From contig NZ_RHOM01000015.1 in the NCBI RefSeq assembly GCF_003946515.1, forward strand, positions 1 to 62,291: DNA of 62,291 nt, written 5' to 3'. The DNA comes from Companilactobacillus zhongbaensis. GTDB taxonomy: Bacteria > Bacillota > Bacilli > Lactobacillales > Lactobacillaceae. The translations under genes and the position numbers were made by a program. Below are positions 25,697-33,663 of this stretch, piece by piece (the first letter of the stretch is position 1; each line of letters opens with the position of its first letter). Below the pieces are notes generated by a model. The model saw nothing but the letters and a program-made list of their open reading frames with translations, was not told the origin of the DNA and did no database searches.

Positions 25697-27055
25697 TTAT
25701 TTTTTGTCTTTTGGTACGATTTCCTGACCACGCAAGTTCCAAGTTAATGCGAACAATGCTGCGGCAATTAAGCATGACATGAAGATTGTGATGAAGCCAG
25801 CTGTCCAGCCCATGTGGTCTACGATTACACCCATGATGGCGTTGGCAGCTACTGATCCGAATAAGTATCCGAAGAGGCCGGTTAGGCCGGCTGCTGTTCC
25901 GGCTGCTTTTTTCGGTACGGAATCTAGTGCTTGTAGTCCGATCAACATTACTGGTCCGTAGATCAAGAATCCGATCATGAATAATGAGATGTTGATCATT
26001 GCTAGGTTGGTAGCTTTCCAGTACATGATGACGAAGATGCTGACGATGAGCATGAAACTGAATCCAGCAGGACCACGGCGTCCTTTGAATAGTTTGTCAG
26101 ATACCCAACCAGCAAAAATTGTTCCTGGGATACCGGCTAATTCGTAGATCATATATGAATTAGATGAACCTTGAAGCGAGATGTTACGCATCTCTGTTAA
26201 AAAGGCGGGAGCCCAGTTTTCTACGCCATAACGTACGAAGTAAACGAAAATGTTGGCGAAGGCGATGATCCAAACCCATTTGTTGTTCAAAACGTGTTGG
26301 AATAAGATCTCCTTGGCTGTCATTTCTGTTTCAAACATTTCGTGCTCTTCGTTAGGATAGTCGTCTTTGTATTCTTCGATAGGTGGTAGACCTTGTGATT
26401 CAGGTGTATCACGAATCAAAAAGTAAGCGACGATCGCAACGATGATACCGACGATAGCGGGAATAATAAAGGCACCGGTATATGATTTCATACCGGTAAC
26501 GTTGGCTGCGAAGAAGGAAATACCAAACGCAGCAAGTGGTGCCATTAAGGCTCCACCGACGTTGTGCGCGATATTCCAAGTGGAAGTCCAGCCCCCACGT
26601 TCAGAAACGGAATACCAGTGAGTCAGAACACGTCCAGAAGGCGGCCAACCCATTCCTTCGAACCAACCAATCAAAAATAGCAAAATGAACATAGCAGTGA
26701 TCGATTGAGTCAATGCTGGGATAAATCCAAACATCAAGTTGATGATAGCTGTAAGGATCAATCCTAATGGTAAAAAGATACGTGCATTACTACGGTCAGA
26801 AATTATCCCGCTAAAGAATTTACTGAATCCGTAAGCGATAGACACAGCTGAGAATGCTATCCCCAGTTGAGTTTTGGAAAAACCTTCATCAACCAATTTT
26901 GGAATTACCAATGAAAAGTTGTTCCGGAGTAGGTAGTAACCAGCGTAACCAATAAAAATACCGATGAAAACTTGCCAACGTAATTTCTTGTAAGTTGGAT
27001 CAATTTTATCTTTCGGCACCATCTTATTGGTCGTTGGTGGTGTTAAAAAGCCCAT
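25697..27055 (-). CDS. MFS organophosphate:phosphate antiporter, GlpT-like
   Basis: 452 residues from the ATG at 27055 (GGAGG 8 nt upstream; the frame extends 28 codons further with no ribosome site). Twelve helices with the OPA-family N terminus YKKLRWQVFIGIFIGYAGYYL, which includes a conserved Arg, and RNNFSLVIPKL. FFSGIISDRSNARIF and GWFEGMGWPPSGRVLTHWYS are also typical of GlpT. It exchanges glycerol-3-phosphate, or a related sugar phosphate, for inorganic phosphate. No glycerol genes are adjacent, so UhpT-like specificity is not excluded. Confidence 0.9.
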   Translation of the reverse strand: MGFLTPPTTNKMVPKDKIDPTYKKLRWQVFIGIFIGYAGYYLLRNNFSLVIPKLVDEGFSKTQLGIAFSAVSIAYGFSKFFSGIISDRSNARIFLPLGLILTAIINLMFGFIPALTQSITAMFILLFLIGWFEGMGWPPSGRVLTHWYSVSERGGWTSTWNIAHNVGGALMAPLAAFGISFFAANVTGMKSYTGAFIIPAIVGIIVAIVAYFLIRDTPESQGLPPIEEYKDDYPNEEHEMFETEMTAKEILFQHVLNNKWVWIIAFANIFVYFVRYGVENWAPAFLTEMRNISLQGSSNSYMIYELAGIPGTIFAGWVSDKLFKGRRGPAGFSFMLIVSIFVIMYWKATNLAMINISLFMIGFLIYGPVMLIGLQALDSVPKKAAGTAAGLTGLFGYLFGSVAANAIMGVIVDHMGWTAGFITIFMSCLIAAALFALTWNLRGQEIVPKDKK

Positions 27056-27303
27056 AACAAATGCCTCCCCTGATGGCATAATTTTGATCACTTGATAAGT
27101 AACCGTTTTCATAATGAACAAATAATTGATAAATGTCAACGTAATTTATAATAAATTGTCATATATTAAGAAATATTATCAATTACTAGGTCATGATATA
27201 TTCTTAAATTAGCACTTATAGTATATTAGTGATAAAAATAATTCATAAACAATTGAAAATTTTTTTGATAAAATGAAAGTGTTATCAAGGGGAGATGATT
27301 TTC

Positions 27304-27510
27304 ATGAATAATATTCGCCTAAATTTATTCATCCTAGTATCAATGATCGTAGCTGTGATCGAATTGACCTACGATCCTACCTTTTTCATCGGCCGGATCT
27401 TCTTAGGGGTCGCCGCCGGTTCGTTTGTCTTTTTTGCCATCATGTTCGTCAAGGATAACTGGCAAGTACAACCAGAACGGATCAAAAAGAATTCACAAAT
27501 AAAAAAATAA
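27304..27510 (+). CDS. Small two-helix membrane protein of unknown function
   Basis: 68 residues from the ATG at 27304, with GGGGAG 9 nt before it (an ATG at 27295 overlaps that site). Two hydrophobic helices (about 4-21 and 27-50) and a basic tail ending KKNSQIKK. I do not recognise it. It diverges from the GlpT-like gene and ends at its own terminator. Confidence 0.7.
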   Translation: MNNIRLNLFILVSMIVAVIELTYDPTFFIGRIFLGVAAGSFVFFAIMFVKDNWQVQPERIKKNSQIKK

Positions 27511-27520
27511 ATATCAGAGA

Positions 27521-27567
27521 AGCTTGATAGTTGGAAATCGCATCTAAAAACTATCAGGCTTTTTTTA
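27521..27567 (+). terminator. Terminator of the small membrane protein gene
   Basis: AGCTTGATAGTT/AACTATCAGGCT (one mismatch) followed by seven T's. Confidence 0.85.
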
Positions 27568-27613
27568 ATACTTAAAAATTGATATCCTAATTGAAACAAG
27601 GGGGATTAGGAGT

Positions 27614-28099
27614 ATGGACAACGTTAAGCAACTACCAGTTGAAATCAAGACTATTTGGCGGATCAGAGCGCTGATCGATTTGCTAGTGTGGCTACTGATT
27701 GCGGTGCCATTTTTAGTCTGGGCATTGTTAGCACCAGATTCTTGGCAGCCTTGGCTGTGGTCGATCACATGGGTGATTGCAGCTTTTGGAGTAATCGAAT
27801 CGTTGGTCGAGCTCGCCTTAGTTCCATATCATTACCGTTTTTGGACGTATTATATCAACGACCGACAAGTCGAACTCCATCACGGCTTTTTCTTTCGCAA
27901 GCAGATCGTCATTCCGATTGCTCGGGTCCAAAATGTTACCTTGATCCAAGGGCCAGTGATCCGTCTGAAGCATTTGCAAAAAGTTAAAGTCATGACTGCC
28001 GCCGGTGGTGAGGATATCGCTGGTTTAAAAGAACAAGAAGCTAACGACTTGAAAGAGTTGATCATGAAGCTAGCTAAGGAGGCCAGAAATGACATCTAA
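27614..28099 (+). CDS. ydbS: Bacterial PH-domain membrane protein, YdbS-like
   Basis: 161 residues: two N-terminal membrane helices (about 20-40 and 46-68) and one bacterial PH (YdbS/DUF304) domain with YYINDRQVELHHGFFFRKQIVIPI and VQNVTLIQGPVIRL. GGGGG precedes the ATG. It overlaps the next gene by 11 bp, the typical ydbS-ydbT pairing. In Bacillus subtilis the pair is linked to resistance to membrane-active bacteriocins; the mechanism is unknown. Confidence 0.88.
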   Translation: MDNVKQLPVEIKTIWRIRALIDLLVWLLIAVPFLVWALLAPDSWQPWLWSITWVIAAFGVIESLVELALVPYHYRFWTYYINDRQVELHHGFFFRKQIVIPIARVQNVTLIQGPVIRLKHLQKVKVMTAAGGEDIAGLKEQEANDLKELIMKLAKEARNDI

Positions 28100-29636
28100 A
28101 GCTCAGCATCTGCATCCGATCGCGTTATTGTATTTTTTGATCAGCGATATTAAAAATTTGATCGTGCCAATCATAGTAACAATCATTGGGATCGCCAATT
28201 TTTGGTCAGAATTGCCGATAGTACCAGTAGTCATCGTAATTGCGATTTTGATTTTTGCCATGTCGATAGCCAATTATTTCCGTTTCACCTTTGAATTAAA
28301 GGAGGATGAGATCGTCGTCAAACACGGAATTTTCATCCGACACGATGACCACGTCCCATATGACCGGATCCAAAACATCACCTCAGATCAGTGGTTTTTC
28401 TTAAAACCATTCGGTGTGGAAAAACTCGAAGTCGAGACCGCCAGTCATGCGGATGATTCCGAAGTGTCACTTTTTGCGGTATCGGTCGACTTAAAAGACC
28501 AATTGGAAAAATTACGTAGTCAAAAACTTTCCAGTCAAGCTGTTGCTGAAAATAATGATGAAACAAATTTTGACAGTTCAAAAATAAATAATATAGAAAC
28601 GAATAATTCACCAACAGACGACTTAGGGGATGCCACAACGGATGAAGAACTTGCCGAACCAGTGGAAGAAACTTCGTCCAATACGTACGCGATCACCAAA
28701 AAAGATCTCATCAAATTCGCCTTAACTTCGCCAGCTTTTTTAAGTGGGCTCTTGGTAGTTTTGGCGGCCTACGGAAAATTTGAACAGGCCATCAGCGACC
28801 AAATGTATGAGTACTTGTTCAAAAAAGCTGCCCATTTGGGTATTTTGATCGTCATCTTGATCGTAGTAGTAGTATTACTGCTTTTTTACATTGGATCAGT
28901 TTTGATATTGATCAATCAGTACTACAACTTCAAACTAGTCGAAAACAAGCAGCAATTCGTCACCACCAGAGGTTTTTTCAAGACAAAAAAGACGACCATC
29001 TCACTAAAACGAGTTCAAGCGGTATTAGTTAAACAACCACTATTTAGACAATGGCTCAACATCGCCACGGTACAACTAGTCGTCATCTCGAACTCTCATC
29101 AAGACGACACGGACAAAGACATCATCGTCATGCCAGTGATAATAGTAGGAAAAGTAAACGACTTCCTAAACCAATTCTTCCCATCGATCCCAGTAGAAAA
29201 GGTCAAACCGTTCAAACCGATCAAGTGGACCTACTATTACAACTTAAGAAACGCAACACTATTGACATTGGGAAGTTCAGCCATTTTCGTAGGCTTATTA
29301 TTCATGGTCCCATGGCTCTGCGTAGCCTTCGTGATCCTGGACATAGCCTTCTGGTTCTTGCCAGCAATCATGACCATAAAAAGAACCAAAGTCCAAACCC
29401 TAGATGAAAACTACATTGCGATTAGAAACAATCGCATAATGACAAAACAGTTAGTCTTAGTACCAAGGCAGACAATCCAGTCGGCTGAAAAGAGACAGAG
29501 TATTTGGTTAGAAAAGAAAAAATTAGCCAGTTTAACGATCAACCTCAGATCAGGAGTAACAAAAAGAAAATTAAATACCAACTATCAAAAGGAATCGGAT
29601 GTAGATGAGATACTAGATTGGTATAAGGATGTTTAG
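28089..29636 (+). CDS. ydbT: Bacterial PH-domain membrane protein, YdbT-like
   Basis: 515 residues. AAGGAGG lies 6 nt before the ATG inside ydbS. Three PH-type units: about 50-135 (FELKEDEIVVKHGIFIRHDD), about 265-360 (NFKLVENKQQFVTTRGFF) and about 425-510 (IAIRNNRIMTKQLVLVPRQT), each next to paired membrane helices. An acidic Asn/Glu/Thr linker lies at about 155-195. It likely works with YdbS in the envelope. The last 600 bp are A+C-rich on the coding strand, although the neighbouring repeat A4 is reverse: the one clear exception to the orientation rule. Confidence 0.88.
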   Translation: MTSKAQHLHPIALLYFLISDIKNLIVPIIVTIIGIANFWSELPIVPVVIVIAILIFAMSIANYFRFTFELKEDEIVVKHGIFIRHDDHVPYDRIQNITSDQWFFLKPFGVEKLEVETASHADDSEVSLFAVSVDLKDQLEKLRSQKLSSQAVAENNDETNFDSSKINNIETNNSPTDDLGDATTDEELAEPVEETSSNTYAITKKDLIKFALTSPAFLSGLLVVLAAYGKFEQAISDQMYEYLFKKAAHLGILIVILIVVVVLLLFYIGSVLILINQYYNFKLVENKQQFVTTRGFFKTKKTTISLKRVQAVLVKQPLFRQWLNIATVQLVVISNSHQDDTDKDIIVMPVIIVGKVNDFLNQFFPSIPVEKVKPFKPIKWTYYYNLRNATLLTLGSSAIFVGLLFMVPWLCVAFVILDIAFWFLPAIMTIKRTKVQTLDENYIAIRNNRIMTKQLVLVPRQTIQSAEKRQSIWLEKKKLASLTINLRSGVTKRKLNTNYQKESDVDEILDWYKDV

Positions 29637-29645
29637 GTGGTGGTT

Positions 29646-29806
29646 TGTTGCCGGTTCTGTGGAGGGTTCCGGGAATTGCGCCGTGGCTTCCTTAGTTGTT
29701 CGGTGGCGTAGCCACCACCAAGAACCAGTTGCGCAAGTGCGTCAGCACTTACGTTCCTTTATTTCGCGGCTGACGGCGAATTCCCTCCACCCTCCACAGA
29801 ACCTAA
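29646..29806 (-). repeat. Repeat A4 (family A, reverse) with the inner hairpins replaced by module E
   Basis: Outer stem GCCGGTTCTGTGGAGGGTTC with the partner ending CTCCACCCTCCACAGAACC. Between GCCGTGG and CGCGGCTGACGGCG both usual hairpins are missing and module E (29690-29757) is present. It starts 10 bp after ydbT, inside its transcript, since the only terminator is at 30013. Confidence 0.9.
29690..29757 (-). repeat. Module E, copy 2 (inside A4)
   Basis: The reverse complement begins GGAACGTAAGTGCTGACGCA, matching 7607-7673 with a few changes. Both hairpins (AAGTGCTGACGCACTT and GGTGG...CCACC) are kept. Confidence 0.85.
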
Positions 29807-30012
29807 GTTACATCTAGTATCTTAGGGGGTGGGTTGAACAGCTCCATTGCTTTATAGGATAAAAATGTTTTATAGCTGTGTTTGTGTCCGTACATTTTGT
29901 GAGTGCTAGTATTTTAATGAATTTGGAGCCTTTCTCAGAACGTCTTAAATATTAGAAATAGTTTTGTTAGAGACTCGATATGTGTGTAGAAAAATATGTT
30001 AAATAAAAAAAT

Positions 30013-30078
30013 AAAAAAGAGAACATTCTAATTACTTCAGATAGTACTGAAGCAATTCAGAAAATGTTCTCTTTTTTT
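30013..30078 (+). terminator. Terminator of ydbS-ydbT, with a nested inner stem
   Basis: AAAAAAGAGAACATT/AATGTTCTCTTTTTT (15 bp) enclosing a second hairpin CTTCAG/CTGAAG. The large loop is unusual; a small stable RNA is a less likely alternative. The stretch 29807-30012 shows nothing else. Confidence 0.8.
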
Positions 30079-30237
30079 ACGTAACATTTTAAAGAAAGTA
30101 GTTAGAGCAAGAGAGAAAAAGGGATGCTTTGATGATGGATGGATCCTGTTTTTGAACTGTCTTTACAAGTTAAAATCTCAAGAACGAAGATCAAGAACAG
30201 TGCATCTATCCAACCGCAGCAGGTTTAACAAGTAAAG

Positions 30238-30460
30238 ATAAGTACCGTACCCCCCACAAAAAAATTGATTTTATAAAACCCTAGGGTCTGGGGGATGGAG
30301 GAAAATCGCCGTCAGGTGTGAAATTATTCTTAGCGATTTATCGCTTAGAATAAGACTCGTATTGGAGATCGGCGAAGCGCTTTTCTTCGGTGAGCTTCAA
30401 TCGATGTCCACACCGTTCCACGGCGAATTTTCCGGAATCCCCCAGACCCGGCAGTGAACC
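30238..30460 (+). repeat. Repeat A5 (family A, forward)
   Basis: ATAAGTACCGTACC flank, outer stem GGTCTGGGGGATGGAGGAAA with TTTCCGGAATCCCCCAGACC, closing stem GGTGTG/CACACC, hairpin 1 TATTCTTAGCGAT type, hairpin 2 with CGAAG-type arms. Ends GGCAGTGAACC next to the terminator of the DyP gene. Shares most alleles with A1. Confidence 0.92.
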
Positions 30461-30497
30461 ACAACCACAGCAACCAGAACCAGAAAAAATGAAACAC

Positions 30498-30528
30498 AAA
30501 AAAAAGCAGCGAAACAAAAATCGCTGCT
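30498..30528 (-). terminator. Terminator of the DyP peroxidase gene
   Basis: AGCAGCGA/TCGCTGCT; on the minus strand TTTTTTTTGTGTTTC follows, the junction shared by family-A sites. Confidence 0.8.
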
Positions 30529-30536
30529 AAAAAACT

Positions 30537-31484
30537 TTAATACAAATCACCCTCAGCAATAGAATCCAACACCGTCTTAGAAGGAATAAAGAACAAAGTA
30601 CCAGAAACAGGAGTACTAAAATCGAGAAGACGATCGCTCTTCGTAAACATATTAGTCAACATATTACGAGTGATCTCCCAGCTCTTAGAATAGCCGATGA
30701 AGTAAGTACCAGTTCTATCCTTTGATGGATTTGAGAAAGGTACGTTCATTCTGACGATTTTGTGTTCAACGCCGTCACGTTCGTCTTTTGAAACGATGTT
30801 GTGAGCGTTTGGCGATTTTTCGTCTTCGTCTAATTCACGGTCAGAGAATTTTCTACGTCCGATTGTTTTTTCTTGTTCAGTCGTAGGAAGCTTTTTCCAT
30901 TCGTCCATGTTGTGCATGTATTTTTGTGAAAAAGCGTATGATCCGTTAGCAAAGTCGGGATCTTCGTCGCTGTCGATCAAAGTGTAATCCATTGATTCGA
31001 CGCCGGCTGGATTTTCTGTTCCGTCGATGAAGCCGATGATGGCACGACCTTCGAGATATCTGAAGCCGTGTGTTTCATCAACTACTTTTGTGACTGGACG
31101 TAGGATGTCCATGAATTGATCCATTACTTCGTAAACAACAGCTTCTGTTTTGGCACGAACGTGGAAGAATAAGTCACCAGGTGTTGATGGTGCAGTGTAT
31201 TTTGGACCCTTTATTTCTTTAAAAGTTTCTAGTTCCTTTGGCTTGTTAGCATTTGGGAACAAGTAGTCCCAACCATCTGAACTGAAACCCCATGCTACAG
31301 CTAGTTGGTCATTTTGATTTCTGATCCGCATGCTGTTGATGATCGAATTTGACATGTCCGCAAATTCTGAGATGACGTCACGTTCTTTGTCGAGATCTTT
31401 TCGTTTTAGATCCAAAGTAACGAACGTTACGTTTTCACCAGCATCTTTATAGACATCTTGAGAATCTTTGATATTAATTGACAT
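30537..31484 (-). CDS. DyP-type (dye-decolorising) heme peroxidase
   Basis: 315 residues. GFIDGTENP (151-159) supplies the distal Asp (D154). H241 in VEHKIVRMN is the probable proximal heme ligand and R245 the distal Arg. GDLFFHVRAK and YFIGYSKSWEI are typical. There is no Tat or Sec signal, so it is a cytoplasmic or encapsulin-loaded type; no encapsulin gene is in view. It uses hydrogen peroxide to oxidise dyes or porphyrins, and needs heme, which many lactobacilli must import. GGAGG precedes the ATG by 6 nt. Single-gene unit. Confidence 0.95.
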   Translation of the reverse strand: MSINIKDSQDVYKDAGENVTFVTLDLKRKDLDKERDVISEFADMSNSIINSMRIRNQNDQLAVAWGFSSDGWDYLFPNANKPKELETFKEIKGPKYTAPSTPGDLFFHVRAKTEAVVYEVMDQFMDILRPVTKVVDETHGFRYLEGRAIIGFIDGTENPAGVESMDYTLIDSDEDPDFANGSYAFSQKYMHNMDEWKKLPTTEQEKTIGRRKFSDRELDEDEKSPNAHNIVSKDERDGVEHKIVRMNVPFSNPSKDRTGTYFIGYSKSWEITRNMLTNMFTKSDRLLDFSTPVSGTLFFIPSKTVLDSIAEGDLY

Positions 31485-31645
31485 AAATTACCTCCGAATT
31501 CCTTTAATATAATTAATTCTACTACATATTGTTAAAAAACTTTATTAATTCGAACATGTTCAATTTATTGATTTTGAATTACATTTGTTCGACAATAAGT
31601 GGATAATAAATTTATCAATATTAGAGAATCGAAAGGATGACGACT

Positions 31646-32641
31646 ATGTGTACTAGCTTGAGTTTTTCCGCTTTGGATGGTTCAAAGTTTTTGGCCAGAA
31701 CGATGGACTTTGCCTTTGAATTACACGGAGCACCTACATTTTTACCGGAGGAATATCAATGGACGTCTTCTTTCGACGAGGAAGTTTATTCTACTAAGTA
31801 TGCCATCATGGGAACCGGGGCTAAGTTTGGTAAAAACTACATGATTGCTGACGGTTTCAATGAATACGGGCTTTCTGCTGCTGAATTGTATTTCGCAAAT
31901 GCTGCTGAATACGATCAAGAACCAACTGACGGTGCAGTCAATGTGGTGGCTGAAGAATTTTTGCTCTGGGCTTTGGGTAATAACAAGAGCATTGAAGATC
32001 TCAATAATAACTTAAAAGATGTGCGAATCATTGAATCTGCCAAGGGTGTCATGGGTGTCAATCAGCCACTACACTTTATTTTTAGCGATGCTACTGGGGC
32101 TACTTACGTCTTGGAACCTCAAGGAAATGGCTTGGTCTTGCAAGAAGATAAGGTCGGCGTCATGACGAATACGCCTGATTACAACTGGCATAAGACTAAC
32201 TTAGCAAACTATTTAGGAGCTCAACCAACTAACTTTGCTGGAAAGACTTTTGGTGAAGAAGAAGTTATTCCTTTAGGTCAAAACGGAACTTTCCGCTTGC
32301 CCGGAGGTTATACGGCTGTTGACCGTTTCGTCAGAACTGCTTTTATTCGTGAGAGCGTTGAAAAACCAGAAACTGCTCAACAAGCAGTTAATATGATCTT
32401 GCACGTCCTCGACAGTGTAACGATCCCTCGTGGCGTCAATATTAAAGACAACGGCGAATCGAGTTATACACAATACCAAACGGTTTTGGACCTGACAAAT
32501 AAGGCGATGTACTTCGTTCCTTATGGAAATCGGACAATTTATTCGGTTGCTATGACCGATGATCTGATCAAAAATCAGTCGGAACCTAAACAATTTCCAG
32601 TCGCAGCTGACCAACAATTTGCAAATTTGAATGATAAATAA
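31646..32641 (+). CDS. Choloylglycine hydrolase-family Ntn hydrolase (bile salt hydrolase / penicillin V acylase type)
   Basis: 331 residues. The start is fixed at 31646 because the nucleophile must be Cys2: MCTSLSFS; an ATG three codons earlier would bury it. R18 and D21 (LARTMDF) and the Asn in MTNTPDYNWH match the known active-site set, as do FNEYGLSAAELYF and the late RFVRTAF Arg. Removal of Met1 exposes the catalytic Cys. Such enzymes cleave bile salts, penicillin V or N-acyl homoserine lactones. Which one applies here cannot be decided: loop residues differ from classical bile salt hydrolases. Confidence 0.9.
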   Translation: MCTSLSFSALDGSKFLARTMDFAFELHGAPTFLPEEYQWTSSFDEEVYSTKYAIMGTGAKFGKNYMIADGFNEYGLSAAELYFANAAEYDQEPTDGAVNVVAEEFLLWALGNNKSIEDLNNNLKDVRIIESAKGVMGVNQPLHFIFSDATGATYVLEPQGNGLVLQEDKVGVMTNTPDYNWHKTNLANYLGAQPTNFAGKTFGEEEVIPLGQNGTFRLPGGYTAVDRFVRTAFIRESVEKPETAQQAVNMILHVLDSVTIPRGVNIKDNGESSYTQYQTVLDLTNKAMYFVPYGNRTIYSVAMTDDLIKNQSEPKQFPVAADQQFANLNDK

Positions 32642-32691
32642 TAAGCATATTAATTTCATTTTATCTCGCACCTTGATAGGATGAAGACATT

Positions 32692-32728
32692 GAGCTTGGG
32701 GGATTTATTTACCCTGAGCTTTTTTTAT
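32692..32728 (+). terminator. Terminator of the Ntn hydrolase gene
   Basis: GAGCTTGGGG...CCCTGAGCTTTTTTT: AGCT/AGCT and GGG/CCC pairs around a mismatched TG/TG, then seven T's. Confidence 0.7.
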
Positions 32729-32810
32729 TGCCCGGATTCCGAACAATTGGGATGGTATTTGTCGAAAAAATAGGATATACTACAAACGATTGAGATAACC
32801 AAAAATATTA

Positions 32811-32824
32811 TTGGTACGACCCAA
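32811..32824. promoter_or_regulatory. GntR operator 1 (upstream of the gntR gene)
   Basis: TTGGTACGACCCAA flanked by TTA/TAA. It shares TTGGNACGNNCCAA with the site at 33579. Position just before the ribosome site suggests autoregulation. Confidence 0.7.
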
Positions 32825-32843
32825 TAAAAAATAGGAGGATTTC

Positions 32844-33572
32844 GTGGCAGATTTAATCTACAAAAAAATCATCGATTCTCTTCGCAAAGAGATCGAGCTG
32901 GGCAAATTTCCCGACATGAAATTACCCGATGAGCGATCCTTAGCTGAGCAATATGCTGTCAGTAGAAGTTCCATTAAGCGAGCTCTCGGCAACATGGCTG
33001 AGCAAGGAATAATTTTTAAAAAACGCGGTTCCGGAACTTTCATTAATCCACTATATTTGAAACAAGATTCTGGTTTTAACTATAGTGGGAAAAATTTAGG
33101 TATCACTGATAGTTTCCAAGTTAATGGTCAAAAACCTAGCATCAAAGTTTTAGAGTTCGATGTTATCCGTCCCGATGAGGAGTTACAGGATAACTTATTT
33201 TTAAAACCGGGTGAGTTTGTTTACTCCTTCAAGCGTTTACGCTTGATCGACTCGGTGCCATTTATGATCGAAACGGGCTATATTCCGATTAAATTAGCCC
33301 CCGAATTATCCGAAGAAATTGCTTCAGAATCGATTTTTAATTATGTCGAAACTGAATTGGAACAAGAAGTTAACAAGACTTATTTAACTATTACAGCTGC
33401 TCCTTCTGATGAGGAAGGCCAGGAGCTTTTGGATTTAAATCCTAATGAGCCTGTCGGATTGATGGAAGGTATTTTCTTCTTGAATGATGGAACACCTTTC
33501 GAATTTTCAACGATGAAATTGCACTATAAATATTTTAAGTACGACTCATTCGTTGACCTAGACAATAGATAG
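32844..33572 (+). CDS. GntR-family regulator with UTRA domain, probable regulator of phosphoketolase
   Basis: 242 residues starting at GTG (GGAGG 5 nt upstream). Winged helix at about 5-68 (LPDERSLAEQYAVSRSSIKR, then KKRGSGTFI), then a UTRA ligand domain at about 85-235 (PSIKVLEF, FSFKRLR-like YSFKRLRLIDSVPFMIETGY, PFEFSTMKLHYKYFK). UTRA domains bind sugar phosphates or related small molecules. Near-identical dyads precede this gene and the phosphoketolase gene 92 bp downstream, so control of the phosphoketolase step is the likely job. The effector is unknown. Confidence 0.92.
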   Translation: MADLIYKKIIDSLRKEIELGKFPDMKLPDERSLAEQYAVSRSSIKRALGNMAEQGIIFKKRGSGTFINPLYLKQDSGFNYSGKNLGITDSFQVNGQKPSIKVLEFDVIRPDEELQDNLFLKPGEFVYSFKRLRLIDSVPFMIETGYIPIKLAPELSEEIASESIFNYVETELEQEVNKTYLTITAAPSDEEGQELLDLNPNEPVGLMEGIFFLNDGTPFEFSTMKLHYKYFKYDSFVDLDNR

Positions 33573-33578
33573 ACTTAA

Positions 33579-33592
33579 TTGGAACGGTCCAA
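33579..33592. promoter_or_regulatory. GntR operator 2 (upstream of xfp)
   Basis: TTGGAACGGTCCAA, a near-perfect dyad flanked by AA/TT, 12 bp upstream of the xfp -35 box. That position would suit activation as well as repression. Confidence 0.7.
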
Positions 33593-33604
33593 TTAATTAA
33601 ATGG

Positions 33605-33633
33605 TTGACTTTTATAAAAATACCGTATATTAT
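33605..33633 (+). promoter_or_regulatory. xfp promoter
   Basis: TTGACT (33605-33610), a 17-nt spacer, then TATTAT (33628-33633). TATACT at 33631 is an alternative -10 box. About 30 bp before the coding start. Confidence 0.65.
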
Positions 33634-33663
33634 ACTAGATAAATACATAAGGAGAGTGTACTA

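Noticed and set aside
30013-30078. Stand-alone small RNA gene
   Set aside because: The structure is explained as the ydbS-ydbT terminator with a nested stem; no promoter is visible.
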